DNA of 64,000 nt from Dyadobacter endophyticus (GCF_014641595.1 NZ_BMIA01000002.1:434001-498000), one strand, 5' to 3'; shown: positions 26,095 through 36,382, numbered from the stretch's first letter. A program made the numbers and translations. The notes: generated by a model not told the origin, from the sequence alone.

Positions 26095-27105
26095 CTAGTT
26101 AGGGCGGCCCCGGATCGTCACCCGGTGCTCGTGTTGTGAAATGGTAATGGGAAGAATGCTTTCAAGCGCACTCAGAAGATCGTCCATATTATCGGTCGGG
26201 ACGATTCCGTTCACCGTTTGGCTTTTCAAAGAATCATTTTCAATACTAACGGTCACTCCATACGTTTCCTGGATCAGCACGGCTATTTCCGCCAGCGACG
26301 CGTCGTTCAAAGTCCAGCGGTTGTTCTTCCAGGAATACATCGGGCTCGCGTCGGGCAGGTGACGGATGTGCAACCGCTGTTTACTCCGCGAAAAATCGAC
26401 CAGGTCACCGGGTTTCATCCGAATTTCCTTTTCCGAAGGGTCATTGAGCCGCAAATGCACCAGGCCTTCGCTCAGTACTACCTGCGTCTGGTACTGCCGG
26501 GTATTGACATTGAACTCCGTCCCACGCACTTCCACATTCAAGTCGCGGGTATGAACTGTGAATTTGACCGCCTGACCCCCTTTTTTCAATTTGCTTACAC
26601 TAAAAAAGGCCTCCCCTTCCAGCCAAACCTCACGCTCGGTGCGCCTGCCCCATCGGTCAGCAACGCGCAAACTCGAATTTGCATTGAGCGTCACCAGGGT
26701 CCCGTCGGGCAGCAGCACCCGCCGCGATTCGCCGAACGCCGTGTGGTAGGTATGCTTCTGACCCGTCCGGTAGAAATAGCCTCCAAATGCGACCAGCAGC
26801 AGTACCACCGCGGCCGCGGCTTTCAACCATATCATCCGGTTTCTGAAAACGATAACTTCCCCGCTTTTACCTTCCTCGATTCCCTGCCAGATCCGGTCGA
26901 CGGTTTCAGAGCTTGGAGCCGTGCCTTCATCGGACGAAGCGAGCAACACCATTTGCCGTGCCAGTTCAATGTCGCGGGCCTTAGAAGGATTGTTGCGCAG
27001 CCAGTCGAGCCAGAAGCGTTCCGTTTCGGGAGTAGGATGAAGCACCCAGCTGCAAAAAAATGCATCGGTCGCAAAATCCTCCGGCTCAAATGACAAATAA
27101 TTCAT
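26095..27105 (-). CDS. FecR-family anti-sigma factor
   Basis: Starting at 27105 (MNYLSFEPEDFATDAFFCSW), the protein has 336 residues; the frame is open 11 codons upstream. The cytoplasmic N-terminal part ends at a single membrane helix, about residues 91-112 (MIWLKAAAAVVLLLVAFGGY). A periplasmic FecR domain follows, with RRVLLPDGTLVTLNANSSLR and EVRGTEFNVNTRQ, and a C-terminal domain that would contact the STN domain (VSIENDSLKSQTVNGIVPTD). It should hold the adjacent ECF sigma factor until the SusC receptor signals substrate. It lies 31 bases before the SusC gene. Confidence 0.95.
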   Translation of the reverse strand: MNYLSFEPEDFATDAFFCSWVLHPTPETERFWLDWLRNNPSKARDIELARQMVLLASSDEGTAPSSETVDRIWQGIEEGKSGEVIVFRNRMIWLKAAAAVVLLLVAFGGYFYRTGQKHTYHTAFGESRRVLLPDGTLVTLNANSSLRVADRWGRRTEREVWLEGEAFFSVSKLKKGGQAVKFTVHTRDLNVEVRGTEFNVNTRQYQTQVVLSEGLVHLRLNDPSEKEIRMKPGDLVDFSRSKQRLHIRHLPDASPMYSWKNNRWTLNDASLAEIAVLIQETYGVTVSIENDSLKSQTVNGIVPTDNMDDLLSALESILPITISQHEHRVTIRGRPN

Positions 27106-27277
27106 GGAAAAATCTGGTTTTTCATCCTTCAAAAACAAATGGAGAAAAGGTCGGTAGATTACCCCCGGAAAAAGAGAATTATTTTAAAAAAATCCGATGC
27201 GCCCTCCCGCCATTTAAAAATGACGAAAATATATCTATGACCGTCGTTTTTAAACGACGGAAACGAGCGGGCAGGGG

Positions 27278-27865
27278 TTAGTGAAAAATCAGGAGAATCA
27301 ATGCAGTTAAAATGATTTCAGAATAGCCCGATAGCAACTCGCGGAGCCCCTTCATAGACTTTTGCAGCGTATTATGCACCGATTGCAGCGAGATATTCAT
27401 GATCTCGGCGATCTGCTGGTGGTTGAACTCGTGATAGTAGCGAAGATTCACCACCTCCTGCTGGCGTGGAGGCAGTTGCGTGAGCGCACGGCCAAGTGCG
27501 CGCGAGCGGCCCTGTTTGCTCTCGGTATCGATGAGTTCACTTTCTGTCGAAACGGAAAAAAACCGGTGCTCGAAAGCGGAAATCTCCGCCCCGGCACCGG
27601 CTACGTTTCGGTTTAGCGGGTGCTGCGTGATCTTGCGGCGCAACACCCGGAAAAGGTAATATTTGATGCTATCGGTGTTTGAAAGCCTTTTGCGGCTGTT
27701 CCAAAGCTCGATGAATATGTCCTGGATCGAGTCTTCGACCAACTGCGTATCGGCAGTCAATTTATGGCCATACCGGTAAAGGACGTCGATATGGGATTTG
27801 TAAAGCATTGAAAAGGCCGTTTCATCCCCGCTTCGGAAACTTCTCCACAAGTCTGAATCATTCAT
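27278..27865 (-). CDS. RNA polymerase ECF sigma factor, FecI-like (SusC/FecR-associated)
   Basis: I place the start at 27865 (MNDSDLWRSFRSGDETAF), giving 195 residues. Region 2 includes VEDSIQDIFIELWNSRKRL near 43-61, and region 4 includes LPPRQQEVVNLRYYHEFNHQ and QIAEIMNISLQSVHNTLQKS. It ends in a hydrophobic tail (IILTALILLIF), frequent in Bacteroidota FecI-type sigma factors. The FecR gene follows after about 170 bases. A TAGGTTTG -7 box lies at 27909-27902 on the same strand. It likely drives the downstream SusC/SusD genes and perhaps the fucosidase operon. Confidence 0.94.
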   Translation of the reverse strand: MNDSDLWRSFRSGDETAFSMLYKSHIDVLYRYGHKLTADTQLVEDSIQDIFIELWNSRKRLSNTDSIKYYLFRVLRRKITQHPLNRNVAGAGAEISAFEHRFFSVSTESELIDTESKQGRSRALGRALTQLPPRQQEVVNLRYYHEFNHQQIAEIMNISLQSVHNTLQKSMKGLRELLSGYSEIILTALILLIFH

Positions 27866-28020
27866 AGGAAATGGTGCCGGAAAATGGATCGATAAGTCCG
27901 GCAAACCTAAAATCCCACCCTTAAAAAAAGCTTAACAAAGCATTAACAAGTCCCGTTTTTGGTCATTTTTTTAAACAATTTCAATAAAAAATAGGTCATT
28001 AACATTTCAAATACTGATTA

Positions 28021-29385
28021 TCAGGGTTTTAAAAGCGTTCCGTCGCTCTTCCGTACCGTCCACCGCGACTTGGTTCCGATCGGATATTTGGCGGCTTCCT
28101 TTTCGTTAATGTCAATGCCGAGGCCTGGGGTTTCGTTCACATAATAGTAACCGTTCTTGATGGTCGGGCAACCCGGGAAAACTTCCTGGACCTTCTCGCT
28201 GAACCGCTGGGATTCCTGGATACCGAAGTTCCACACGGCGATATCAATATTGTTGTTGGCCGAATGCCCTACCGGCGAAGTGTCGCCCGGCCCATGCCAT
28301 GCAGTCTTCACATTGAACCATTCGCCGAGTCGCGCCACTTTTATGGCAGGCGTAATACCGCCGATCTGCGAAATATGGCAGCGGATGTAGTCGAACAGCT
28401 GGTTTGCCATCGGGTCGCGGAACTCGTTGATATTGTTAAAAAGCTCTCCCATCGCGATCGGCACGGTCGTACTCTGGCGCAGCTGTTTGAACCAACCCAT
28501 ATTCTCGGGAGAAAACGGATCTTCGATGAAATACGGGCGATATTCTTCCAAACCTTTGATCATATTGATGGCATCCATAGGCTCCACGAGCTCGTGCATA
28601 TCGTGCAGCAGCTCAATGTCCTCGCCGCATCTTTTACGCACCATTTCGAACATTTTCGGAACGCGTTTCAGGTAGGTGCGCTGGTCGCTGAAATCGTCAG
28701 TAGCCCGGCCGAAACCCGCAGCTTTAAAATCGGGCTTGATCTCTTCCATGGCCCCTACCCCTCCGTAACCGCCCTGCTGGATGCGGATGTGACGGAAACC
28801 TTCGGACATATATTGCTGTACTTTATCGGCGATGGCCTCTGGCGTAGGCCCGCTCGCGTGTGTGTAAGTATCCACCGCAATGCGCGCCTTCCCGCCAAGC
28901 AACTGATGTACAGGCACATTGGCGCGTTTCCCTTTAATATCCCAAAGAGCTTGATCCAGGCCCGATAATGCATTGTTCAGCACGGCGTCGTTGCGCCAGT
29001 ATGAACTCACATAGGCCGACTGCCACATATCCTCGATATTATCGACGTCCTTTCCCACACAAAACTCATCCAGGTAAATATCCACCGCCGGTACCACCAC
29101 CTTCGCGCGTTGTGTGAACGTGGCGCAACCGAGGCCGTAAAGTCCTGGTTCGGAGGTTTCAACTTTCACAATCACGAGGTTGGAGCCGCCCGGCGCGGTA
29201 GTGATGGCTCGCACTTTTTTGATCGTCACAGGCGCCGCGCCTTTGGCATATTGCGGCGTTACGTAGCGCTCGGCGCGGGCTCTGGGGCTGTCGAAAAGCG
29301 ATAGCAGACCGGCCGCAGAACCTGTCGCGAGCATTCTCATCGCGTTTCGGCGGCTGGTTTCGGTGGAGTTTTCTTTCTTGTTCAT
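28021..29385 (-). CDS. Tat-exported enolase-superfamily dehydratase, D-mannonate dehydratase (ManD/RspA) subgroup
   Basis: The 454-residue protein begins with a twin-arginine-type signal (TSRRNAMRMLATGSAAG, cleavage near ARA/ERY). The mature enzyme has the enolase-superfamily capping domain and TIM barrel. Ligand and catalytic motifs are visible: HIRIQQGGYGGVG, metal-ligand region LLHDMHE, YFIEDPF, AMGELFNN, and the ManD-like AWHGPGDTSPVGHSANNN. Family members dehydrate D-mannonate or D-gluconate to 2-keto-3-deoxygluconate, although many are slow or act on other acid sugars. It is the last of four genes after a GH95 glycosidase and a PQQ dehydrogenase, so the physiological acid could come from periplasmic sugar oxidation (inference). 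An export signal on this family is unusual. Confidence 0.88.
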   Translation of the reverse strand: MNKKENSTETSRRNAMRMLATGSAAGLLSLFDSPRARAERYVTPQYAKGAAPVTIKKVRAITTAPGGSNLVIVKVETSEPGLYGLGCATFTQRAKVVVPAVDIYLDEFCVGKDVDNIEDMWQSAYVSSYWRNDAVLNNALSGLDQALWDIKGKRANVPVHQLLGGKARIAVDTYTHASGPTPEAIADKVQQYMSEGFRHIRIQQGGYGGVGAMEEIKPDFKAAGFGRATDDFSDQRTYLKRVPKMFEMVRKRCGEDIELLHDMHELVEPMDAINMIKGLEEYRPYFIEDPFSPENMGWFKQLRQSTTVPIAMGELFNNINEFRDPMANQLFDYIRCHISQIGGITPAIKVARLGEWFNVKTAWHGPGDTSPVGHSANNNIDIAVWNFGIQESQRFSEKVQEVFPGCPTIKNGYYYVNETPGLGIDINEKEAAKYPIGTKSRWTVRKSDGTLLKP

Positions 29386-29402
29386 GCTGTACAGGTTTAG
29401 TG

Positions 29403-31586
29403 TTATTTCAATGCAAAAGCGATGTAATTCCCGCCGATCCTCTGTCCGCGGCCACCACCGGCTGCGATCACAATGTATTGCTTCCCGTCGATCTGGTAGC
29501 TGATCGGCGTTGCGAACCCTCCGGCTGGCAGCTGGTATTCCCAGACGGTTTTACCCGTTTTCTTATCGAATGCGCGGATTTTCTCGTCTTTGGTACCGGC
29601 TATGAATACTAATCCGCCGGCCGTTACAAGCGGGCCACCGTAGCTATCGGTGCCAGTGATCGGGATGCCTTTTTTACTCAGCTCCGGGTATTCGCCGAGC
29701 GGCACGCGCCAGAGGTATTCTCCGGTATTCAAATCGATTGCATTCAATGTGCCCCATGGTGGTTTTACACCGGGATAACCGTCCTGATCGGTGAAGCGCT
29801 GCCAGGTTTTGCTCACATAGGCGGGCATGTACGGGAAGCCGTCCTTATTAGCGGGCCTATTAGTCGCGTTAGCCGTTTTCAAGGGCAGTGAACTTGCTTT
29901 TTCACGGTTCAAAAGAAAGTCAATCAATGCATCGTGCTCCTTGTCCGACAAATGCCCGAACGACGGCATTCGGCCGCTACCGGTTTTGAGAACGCCTTTG
30001 ATCTGCGCGGGACTTAGTTTTTTACCAATATCTGCCAATGCAGGCAGTTCCGGTCCGCTGCCTTTCCGGTCCTGACCATGACAGGCGGCGCAGTTTGCCA
30101 GATACAGCGAGTTACCCAATGTGCGTGGCGCCTCCGATTTCTTTTGTGCCGCATCCACCATAATCAGTTCCCAGGGCTCTTCATTTACATTCTGGTAAAA
30201 AACGCCGTCGGGATCGACCGCATTACCGCCCCATTCGGCACCGCCACTGTAACCGAACAGCAATGTGCCCGTCGTGCTGGGGGGAGCGAATTTGTGGTCT
30301 GTTTTGATTTTGGAATAACGCTCCTTCACGTAGGCATGCGCCTCCGGGGAAATATCTGTAATATCCGCTTCGGTAAACACCTGCCGGGAAAGCGGCGCGG
30401 GTTTTAACGGAAATTTTTGCGTCTGGTAAGGATGCTCACCGGGGAGGCCATTAACCGGTACTTTGCGCTCTTCCACAGGAAAAATGGAGATGCCCTTATC
30501 GCGGTCGAGCACGTAAACGAGGCCGTCTTTCGTGCTTTGAACTACCACATCTACCTTTTTGCCATTGTGCGAGATAGTGGTCAAATTCGGCGGGCTTGGG
30601 TGGTCGCGGTCCCAAAGGTCGTGGTGGATGGTTTGGTAATGCCATTTCCGTTTGCCGGTTTCCGCATCGAGGGCCATAATACAGTTGGCAAACAGGTTGC
30701 TGCCCTTGCGGGCGCCGCCGTAGAAGTCGGAGGCCGGGGATCCTGTACCAAAATACACCACACCCCGCTTTTCATCGAGGCTCATGCCGCTCCAATTGTT
30801 GGTAGCGCCGATCTTTTTGTAAGCGTCCCTGGGCCAGGTCTCGTAGCCATATTCACCGGGCTGAGGTATTGTATGAAAAACCCATTTCAATTTCCCCGTT
30901 ACCACGTCAAATGCACGAACGTGCCCCGGCGCAGCGTCGCCGGATTCGGAAACCGCCGAGCCAAGGATCAATGTATTTTTAAAAACAATCCCCGGGCTTG
31001 TCGCATTCACCGAGAGTTTGCTCACATCGTGGTCCAGGCCCGTTTGCAAACCGGCATGAATATCCGTTCTGCCTTCTTTTCCGAAACGCTTGACAATCTC
31101 GCCCGTAACCGCATTCACCGCGTACAGGCTCGATCCGACCGTATAGAGTATACATTTATCGTTCCCATTTTCCCAATAAACCACGCCCCTGTTGGAATTG
31201 AGGCGGTCATCCTTCAATGGCTCGAATTTCCAGATCTGCTCACCGGTACCGGCTTTCAATGCAAACAGTTTCAACTCCGGCGTCGTACCGTACAAAATGC
31301 CATTCACAACGATCGGCTGACATTGAATGGCGCGGTTGCGCTGGCGGCCGGGGTTCGCAGGATCCGGCTTCTCGGAAGCGTCGTACATCCAGGCTACCTG
31401 CAAGTTCTGAACGTTACCAACATTGATCTGGTCTAGCGGCGAGTAGCGGTTACCTGCCTTGTTACCGCCATAATTCGGCCAGTCGGAATCCGGAGCCCCC
31501 AACATCATGGCTACACACAATGCACCCACCGACAAGCCAATGCCCTTTTTCCAAAGCGCCGACCACAAAAACTGCTCGCTTCCCAT
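29403..31586 (-). CDS. PQQ-dependent dehydrogenase (glucose-dehydrogenase type) with cytochrome c domain
   Basis: The 727-residue protein has an N-terminal hydrophobic export segment (IGLSVGALCVAMMLGAP) and an eight-blade quinoprotein propeller. Blade and active-site motifs include DWPNYGGNKAGNRYSPLDQI, GKRKWHYQTIHHDLWDRDHP and GKTVWEYQLPAGGFATPISY. A cytochrome c module with CAACHG near residue 497 is inserted before the last blades (SLYLANCAACHGQDRKGSGP). The enzyme should oxidise an aldose or polyol in the periplasm and pass electrons through haem c. It starts 30 bases after the haem-propeller lipoprotein gene and is followed by the ManD-like gene after 17 bases. No pqq biosynthesis genes are in the window. 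Confidence 0.93.
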   Translation of the reverse strand: MGSEQFLWSALWKKGIGLSVGALCVAMMLGAPDSDWPNYGGNKAGNRYSPLDQINVGNVQNLQVAWMYDASEKPDPANPGRQRNRAIQCQPIVVNGILYGTTPELKLFALKAGTGEQIWKFEPLKDDRLNSNRGVVYWENGNDKCILYTVGSSLYAVNAVTGEIVKRFGKEGRTDIHAGLQTGLDHDVSKLSVNATSPGIVFKNTLILGSAVSESGDAAPGHVRAFDVVTGKLKWVFHTIPQPGEYGYETWPRDAYKKIGATNNWSGMSLDEKRGVVYFGTGSPASDFYGGARKGSNLFANCIMALDAETGKRKWHYQTIHHDLWDRDHPSPPNLTTISHNGKKVDVVVQSTKDGLVYVLDRDKGISIFPVEERKVPVNGLPGEHPYQTQKFPLKPAPLSRQVFTEADITDISPEAHAYVKERYSKIKTDHKFAPPSTTGTLLFGYSGGAEWGGNAVDPDGVFYQNVNEEPWELIMVDAAQKKSEAPRTLGNSLYLANCAACHGQDRKGSGPELPALADIGKKLSPAQIKGVLKTGSGRMPSFGHLSDKEHDALIDFLLNREKASSLPLKTANATNRPANKDGFPYMPAYVSKTWQRFTDQDGYPGVKPPWGTLNAIDLNTGEYLWRVPLGEYPELSKKGIPITGTDSYGGPLVTAGGLVFIAGTKDEKIRAFDKKTGKTVWEYQLPAGGFATPISYQIDGKQYIVIAAGGGRGQRIGGNYIAFALK

Positions 31587-31616
31587 TAATTTCAGTGTTT
31601 CGGTTTAAAGTTTCAG

Positions 31617-33848
31617 TTACTGAATCGACAGCTCGTTCAGCGTATATGCCTTGTCGCGCGATACCGTTTGTTCACGGATCGTTTTCACGTCCGCAGGACG
31701 CACGGGCGGTGAATTGGTGAACTCATGGCGCACATAGCTGAGCACCGAAGCGATCCATTCGTCGTCGTTATCCTTCATGGAAGGCATTTCCGTTGGATAA
31801 CTATTGCCTTCGATCGGCCCCGACAAGCCGTGAAGCAGGATACGCACCGAGGCATTGGTATTGTTTCTGTTCAGCCTTCGCGAACCGGTCAGCGGCGGGG
31901 CGGTTTTGCTCATCAGCCCCTTTCCGTCGGCCCCGTGGCAAGTCGCGCAAAGCGATTTATAGATCACCGAGCCGTTCACCACAAGCGCCCTGTCGGGGGC
32001 ATCCAGCCGTCCCAGCTTCATCCCGAATTTCTTGGCATCTTCATTCTTTTCGACGCTCCGTTGCGCCCGCGCCAGCACCTCCGCGCCGTTTGCATTCCTT
32101 ACAATATCACCAGCTAATGCCTTCGCTTTGGGTGACTCGCTGTATGCCAGTGAGAATATCAGCTGCATGCGCACATCGGCCACAGGATCGGACTTTAATG
32201 CCGCCAGCGTTTCGATCATCGCGTCGTTCTTTTTCAAATAGGGCTCCATCATACGAACAGCGGCTTTTCTGATCTCGAAGTCGCTATCTTTCAACGCACG
32301 GCTAATGCTCGTTTGATCCAATGCATTCAACCCTTCGAGCGTCCATAATGCGTGCAATCGCGCGAGCGCCGAAGGTGACGGGATCGCCTCGTTACCTTCA
32401 CCCGCCGCAATGGCTTTGAGCAGTGGTACCACCGATTGGTCATTGCGCACGATCAGTTCCTTCTGCGCATTGTCACGCCACCAACCGTTGGCATGCCCCA
32501 GATAGCTCACCAGTTTTTTGGAATTTTCGTCCAGCATTTTGGGCTTGGGGCCAGGTGCCATTCCATCGTATACAAGTCGGTAAATGCGTCCATGCTGGAT
32601 GTTTTTATCAAGGCCCAGCCGCTTGATCTGCGGGCGCAGGTAGCTTTTCGGTCCGGTCCAGTTGCCTTCCTGAATGATCCCCCGGTTCATATCGACGATG
32701 TACAGGCAGCCATCCGGTCCGGTGTACATATTCACCGCGCGGAAGTTCATGTCGGTAGAAGCAATGAATTCTTCGTTCTGATAGGCATTTTCCAACGTGA
32801 TTTTACCATTTCTGTTGGTCACTTTCGCACGCCGGATAAGCCGTCCTACCGGCTCGCTGATCAGCAAGTCGCCTTGCAAATCGGCGGGAAGCCGGTCACC
32901 GCGGAATACCACCTGCCCGCAACTGGCTGTAAAATGGTTCAGCGTCGTATCGGGCCTCAGGCGCTTCAAGCCGCCTTCTACGTCAGGGGTTTTGATGATC
33001 GGCCAAACTTCATTGAATTCTTCTTTGTACTGGTCATTAAACTCCATCCGGCCATAGATTGGGTTGATCTGAAAGCCTAAGGCAGGTGTTTCGCCTCCTG
33101 CCGACGAGAAATACAAACGGCCATAATTGTCGTGGGTAAGCCCCCATTGCCCGCTGGAACCGCTGGGAATGGAGTCGGGTTTTAAAATCCCGTTGGCATA
33201 CCGGAAACGCACCGCATCGACGGCCATGTAAATCCAGTTATCTACGTTCCAGTCGAGACCGCTGCGCTGGTGTTCCAGGTTTCCAGGTGCTTTCTTGTCG
33301 GGAGTGTAAACCGGGCGCCTCTCGTCGGCAATGCCATCTCTGTTGGTGTCTTTATAACTATAAACATTGTAGGTATCCGTCTCGTTGACCAGCAATTCAT
33401 TGCCTACACACAGCAACATTCTAGGCAGAAGCATTTTATCGATAAACACCGAACTCTTGTCCATTTTGCCGTCATTATCGGTGTCTTCGAGCAGCATTAC
33501 CCGGCTTGTGGGGGCGTGCTCGTCGGTGCCCTCCACGTCCTGCATATACGTATTGAGCTCGGCCACGTACATGCGCGCATTGCCATCCCACGCAATCGCC
33601 ACCGGTTCGTGGATCATCGGCTCGCTTGCCACCAGTTCGAGATGGTAGCCTTTGGGCAATTTGAATGTTTTGATACTCTGCTCGGGTGTGAGGTGCGCGG
33701 GTGAAGGGTTGTCGGTAAATGCCGGAATCGCGCCAACCGATGCGTCGGTTGTGCGCAGCATTTCGTTTTTGGAACCGTTTTGCTTCGATACCTGGCAGGT
33801 AACCAGTGTAGCGGCGAGCAATCCGGCGATCCATATCTTCTTGTTCAT
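31617..33848 (-). CDS. Haem c/propeller dehydrogenase-like lipoprotein (TIGR02604-type with HEAT-like repeats)
   Basis: The 743-residue protein has a lipoprotein signal (LLAATLVTC, lipid cysteine near residue 18). The N-terminal half is a Glc/Sorb-dehydrogenase-like propeller of the type first named in Pirellula/Verrucomicrobium (PKGYHLELVASEPMIHEPVA, RMYVAELNTYMQDVEG). HEAT-like helical repeats follow, then a C-terminal cytochrome c domain with CATCHG near residue 634. Substrates of this family are unknown; sugar oxidation is the usual suggestion. It lies 26 bases after the GH95 gene and just before the PQQ dehydrogenase, so the three may form one periplasmic oxidation chain (inference). Confidence 0.88.
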   Translation of the reverse strand: MNKKIWIAGLLAATLVTCQVSKQNGSKNEMLRTTDASVGAIPAFTDNPSPAHLTPEQSIKTFKLPKGYHLELVASEPMIHEPVAIAWDGNARMYVAELNTYMQDVEGTDEHAPTSRVMLLEDTDNDGKMDKSSVFIDKMLLPRMLLCVGNELLVNETDTYNVYSYKDTNRDGIADERRPVYTPDKKAPGNLEHQRSGLDWNVDNWIYMAVDAVRFRYANGILKPDSIPSGSSGQWGLTHDNYGRLYFSSAGGETPALGFQINPIYGRMEFNDQYKEEFNEVWPIIKTPDVEGGLKRLRPDTTLNHFTASCGQVVFRGDRLPADLQGDLLISEPVGRLIRRAKVTNRNGKITLENAYQNEEFIASTDMNFRAVNMYTGPDGCLYIVDMNRGIIQEGNWTGPKSYLRPQIKRLGLDKNIQHGRIYRLVYDGMAPGPKPKMLDENSKKLVSYLGHANGWWRDNAQKELIVRNDQSVVPLLKAIAAGEGNEAIPSPSALARLHALWTLEGLNALDQTSISRALKDSDFEIRKAAVRMMEPYLKKNDAMIETLAALKSDPVADVRMQLIFSLAYSESPKAKALAGDIVRNANGAEVLARAQRSVEKNEDAKKFGMKLGRLDAPDRALVVNGSVIYKSLCATCHGADGKGLMSKTAPPLTGSRRLNRNNTNASVRILLHGLSGPIEGNSYPTEMPSMKDNDDEWIASVLSYVRHEFTNSPPVRPADVKTIREQTVSRDKAYTLNELSIQ

Positions 33849-33874
33849 GATGAGAGGTTTAATAGGGGTTAGGA

Positions 33875-36382
33875 TTAGCGGGTAAATGTGTAAGTTTTCC
33901 CTTTTTCAGTCTTGAAATCATACAAAGCCGTTTCTGGTAGCTTTGTAGGAGCCATTTTCGCATCCGGAGAGACTATTGGCTTTGGAATATCAAGCATTTG
34001 ATAAAATGGATTGCTGTTTGTGCTCCCGTCAGTGGCGAGCGCCAGGGCATTGCCTTTCAGCACATTCGGGAGCCTTAACCGGCAATTTCCGCCGAGGTTT
34101 GACTTGATCACCAGTTTTGAAACTTTTCCTTCCTTCCATTCCAATGACACGATTTCAAAACCGCCGCGTGCACGCAAGCCGCTGATCGACCCGTTTTTCC
34201 AGCTATCGGGAATCGCGGGGAGCAAATGAATGGCACCATCATGGCTTTGCAGGAGCATTTCGGCAATACCGGCCGTGCAACCGAAGTTACCGTCGATCTG
34301 GAACGGCGGGTGGGCATCGAAAAGGTTGGTATAGGTTCCGCCACCGCCTTTTTTCCCGGGGGCATTTACAGGTGACAGCTGATCGGTAATGAGCTTATAG
34401 GCACGGTTGCCGTCGAGGAGGCGGGCCCACCAGTTCACCTTCCAGCCCATCGACCAACCGGTAGAAACATCGCCGCGGTGTTCCAGGGAGGTCCTGGCGG
34501 CACTGAAAAGCTCCGGCGTACGGTATGCCGAAAGCTGGTGCGAGGGATACAATCCATATAAATGCGAAATATGGCGGTGCTTATCCTCGGGGCTGTCGAG
34601 GTCTTCGAGCCACTCCTGCAACTGCCCGAACTTCCCTACCTGCATCGGCGGCAACTGGGAACGTTTGGCTTTCAATGTATTTACAAAATCGGCATCCGTT
34701 CCCAATGCTTCCGCGGCGCGGATAGTGGCTGTGAAAATATCATACACGATCTGGTTATCCATGGTATTCCCCGCCCCGATCGTCGTTTTCGGGCGGCTAG
34801 CCGGAGCATTCTCCGGCGACATACCAGGCACCACCACCAACCACTGATGTGTGGGCTCGGGCACCAGGAAATCGACAAAGAATTGCGCTGATCCCTTCAA
34901 AGCCGGATACACCGATTTGAGGTATTCCTTATCACCCGAATAGCAATATTTTTCCCACAAATGCGTGCTTAACCACGCTCCGCCCATCGGCCACATGGCG
35001 TAGAAAATCGGGTCTACCGGGCCCGTAATGCGCCACAAATCGGTATTATGGTGTGCCAGCCAGCCCTTCGCTCCGTACATGACACGTGCCGTCTCCTGCC
35101 CGGTAACAGACAACTCCTTCACCATTTTTACCAATGGCTCGTGCAGCTCCGTCAGGTTGGTGACCTCGGCGGGCCAGTAATTCATTTCGGTGTTGATATT
35201 GATGGTATACTTGCTGCCCCACGGCGGGTTCATTTGCTGGTTCCAGATACCCTGCAAATTGGCCGGTTGCCCAACAGGCATTCCGTTTCCGCCCGGCTGC
35301 GATGAAGAGATCAGCAAATACCGGCCGAACTGGAAGTATAACGCCACCAGCTGCGGATCGTGCCCGGCTGAAAACTTTTCAACGCGCTCGTCCGTTGGCA
35401 GCTGCATCGCCTCGGATCTCCCCAAATCGAGCTTTACGCGGTTGAAATAGTGCTGATAGGCGGCAATATGGCTTTTGAGGATTGTGGCAAAAGGCTTCGC
35501 CGCCGCTTTGTTCAGATACTGGTCCGCTTTGATCTGCGGATCAGCCGTGAGCGTTTTATAATCGACAAAATTGGTCGCAATGGAAATGTAAATCGTAGCT
35601 GCATTGGCCTTGCTGACCGTCAGCGAAGTATCTCCTGCGCTCAATTGCCCGCCCTCGTGCGCTACATGCACGTGCGCACGAAACACGACCTGCCCTTTGA
35701 CGCCTTCCTTATCTCCGCTAACCCCCGCAAAAATCATCCTTCCTCCTTTCTCCATCTTCCTTTCTCCCTTCTGCGGACTGTTCAGAAACGAGGTAAATGT
35801 CAGTTTCCCAGGCTTATCCGCCGTGAGACGGATCGCGATGATCTGGTCGGGCACCGAGGCAATGACTTGCCGGGTGTACTTTACACCGTCGACGGTGTAG
35901 GAAGTGGTGGTAACGGCCTTCTCGATATCCAGTTCACGATAGTAATCCGCGAACTTGTCGTGGCCGGGGAAATCGATATTCAAATTACCGACGGGCTGGT
36001 ACATCATCCCGTTCGTGGTTTTCGACTCGATTTTCTCTGCGGCGAGATTGGCGGCCTCATTGTGTTTCCCTTCGAAAATCAGTTTTCGTACCTCTGGCAA
36101 TGCAGCGAGGGCGTTGGGGTTGTCGTTGCGGTTGGGGCCACCTGCCCATACCGTCGATTCGTTGAGTTTGACGACCTCGTTTTCAGGGTTACCGTATACC
36201 ATTGCACCCAGCCGGCCATTCCCGACAGGCAACGCGTCGGTCCAGGTCTTGCCGGCTGGTTTTTTATACCAGAGTTTCAAGGTACCCGGCGAGGCGACGC
36301 CCGGCGAGGCGACGCCCGGCGTTTGTGCAAAAGTTTGATTGGTGAAAACAAAAAGGGTCAGGCTTAGGAATAGGCGTTTCAT
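33875..36382 (-). CDS. Glycoside hydrolase family 95 (alpha-L-fucosidase / alpha-L-galactosidase type)
   Basis: From the ATG at 36382 ([20 protein letters not shown]), which gives a proper signal peptide, the product has 835 residues; the frame is open seven codons upstream. GH95 features are an N-terminal beta domain ([31 protein letters not shown]), an alpha/alpha barrel with [15 protein letters not shown] carrying the conserved Asn/Glu region, and [22 protein letters not shown]95 enzymes invert alpha-1,2-L-fucosyl or alpha-L-galactosyl linkages. The gene opens the four-gene operon that continues with two dehydrogenases and an acid-sugar dehydratase. An unusual GVASP repeat sits just after the signal peptide. 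Confidence 0.95.
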   Translation of the reverse strand: MKRLFLSLTLFVFTNQTFAQTPGVASPGVASPGTLKLWYKKPAGKTWTDALPVGNGRLGAMVYGNPENEVVKLNESTVWAGGPNRNDNPNALAALPEVRKLIFEGKHNEAANLAAEKIESKTTNGMMYQPVGNLNIDFPGHDKFADYYRELDIEKAVTTTSYTVDGVKYTRQVIASVPDQIIAIRLTADKPGKLTFTSFLNSPQKGERKMEKGGRMIFAGVSGDKEGVKGQVVFRAHVHVAHEGGQLSAGDTSLTVSKANAATIYISIATNFVDYKTLTADPQIKADQYLNKAAAKPFATILKSHIAAYQHYFNRVKLDLGRSEAMQLPTDERVEKFSAGHDPQLVALYFQFGRYLLISSSQPGGNGMPVGQPANLQGIWNQQMNPPWGSKYTININTEMNYWPAEVTNLTELHEPLVKMVKELSVTGQETARVMYGAKGWLAHHNTDLWRITGPVDPIFYAMWPMGGAWLSTHLWEKYCYSGDKEYLKSVYPALKGSAQFFVDFLVPEPTHQWLVVVPGMSPENAPASRPKTTIGAGNTMDNQIVYDIFTATIRAAEALGTDADFVNTLKAKRSQLPPMQVGKFGQLQEWLEDLDSPEDKHRHISHLYGLYPSHQLSAYRTPELFSAARTSLEHRGDVSTGWSMGWKVNWWARLLDGNRAYKLITDQLSPVNAPGKKGGGGTYTNLFDAHPPFQIDGNFGCTAGIAEMLLQSHDGAIHLLPAIPDSWKNGSISGLRARGGFEIVSLEWKEGKVSKLVIKSNLGGNCRLRLPNVLKGNALALATDGSTNSNPFYQMLDIPKPIVSPDAKMAPTKLPETALYDFKTEKGKTYTFTR
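36285..36321 (-). repeat. 15-bp coding tandem duplication (GVASP) in GH95 precursor
   Basis: CCCGGCGAGGCGACG occurs at 36285-36299 and again at 36300-36314, followed by CCCGGCG. On the minus strand it encodes [13 protein letters not shown] directly after the signal peptide. It looks like a recent slippage duplication that lengthens the flexible linker in front of the catalytic domain. Confidence 0.85.
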
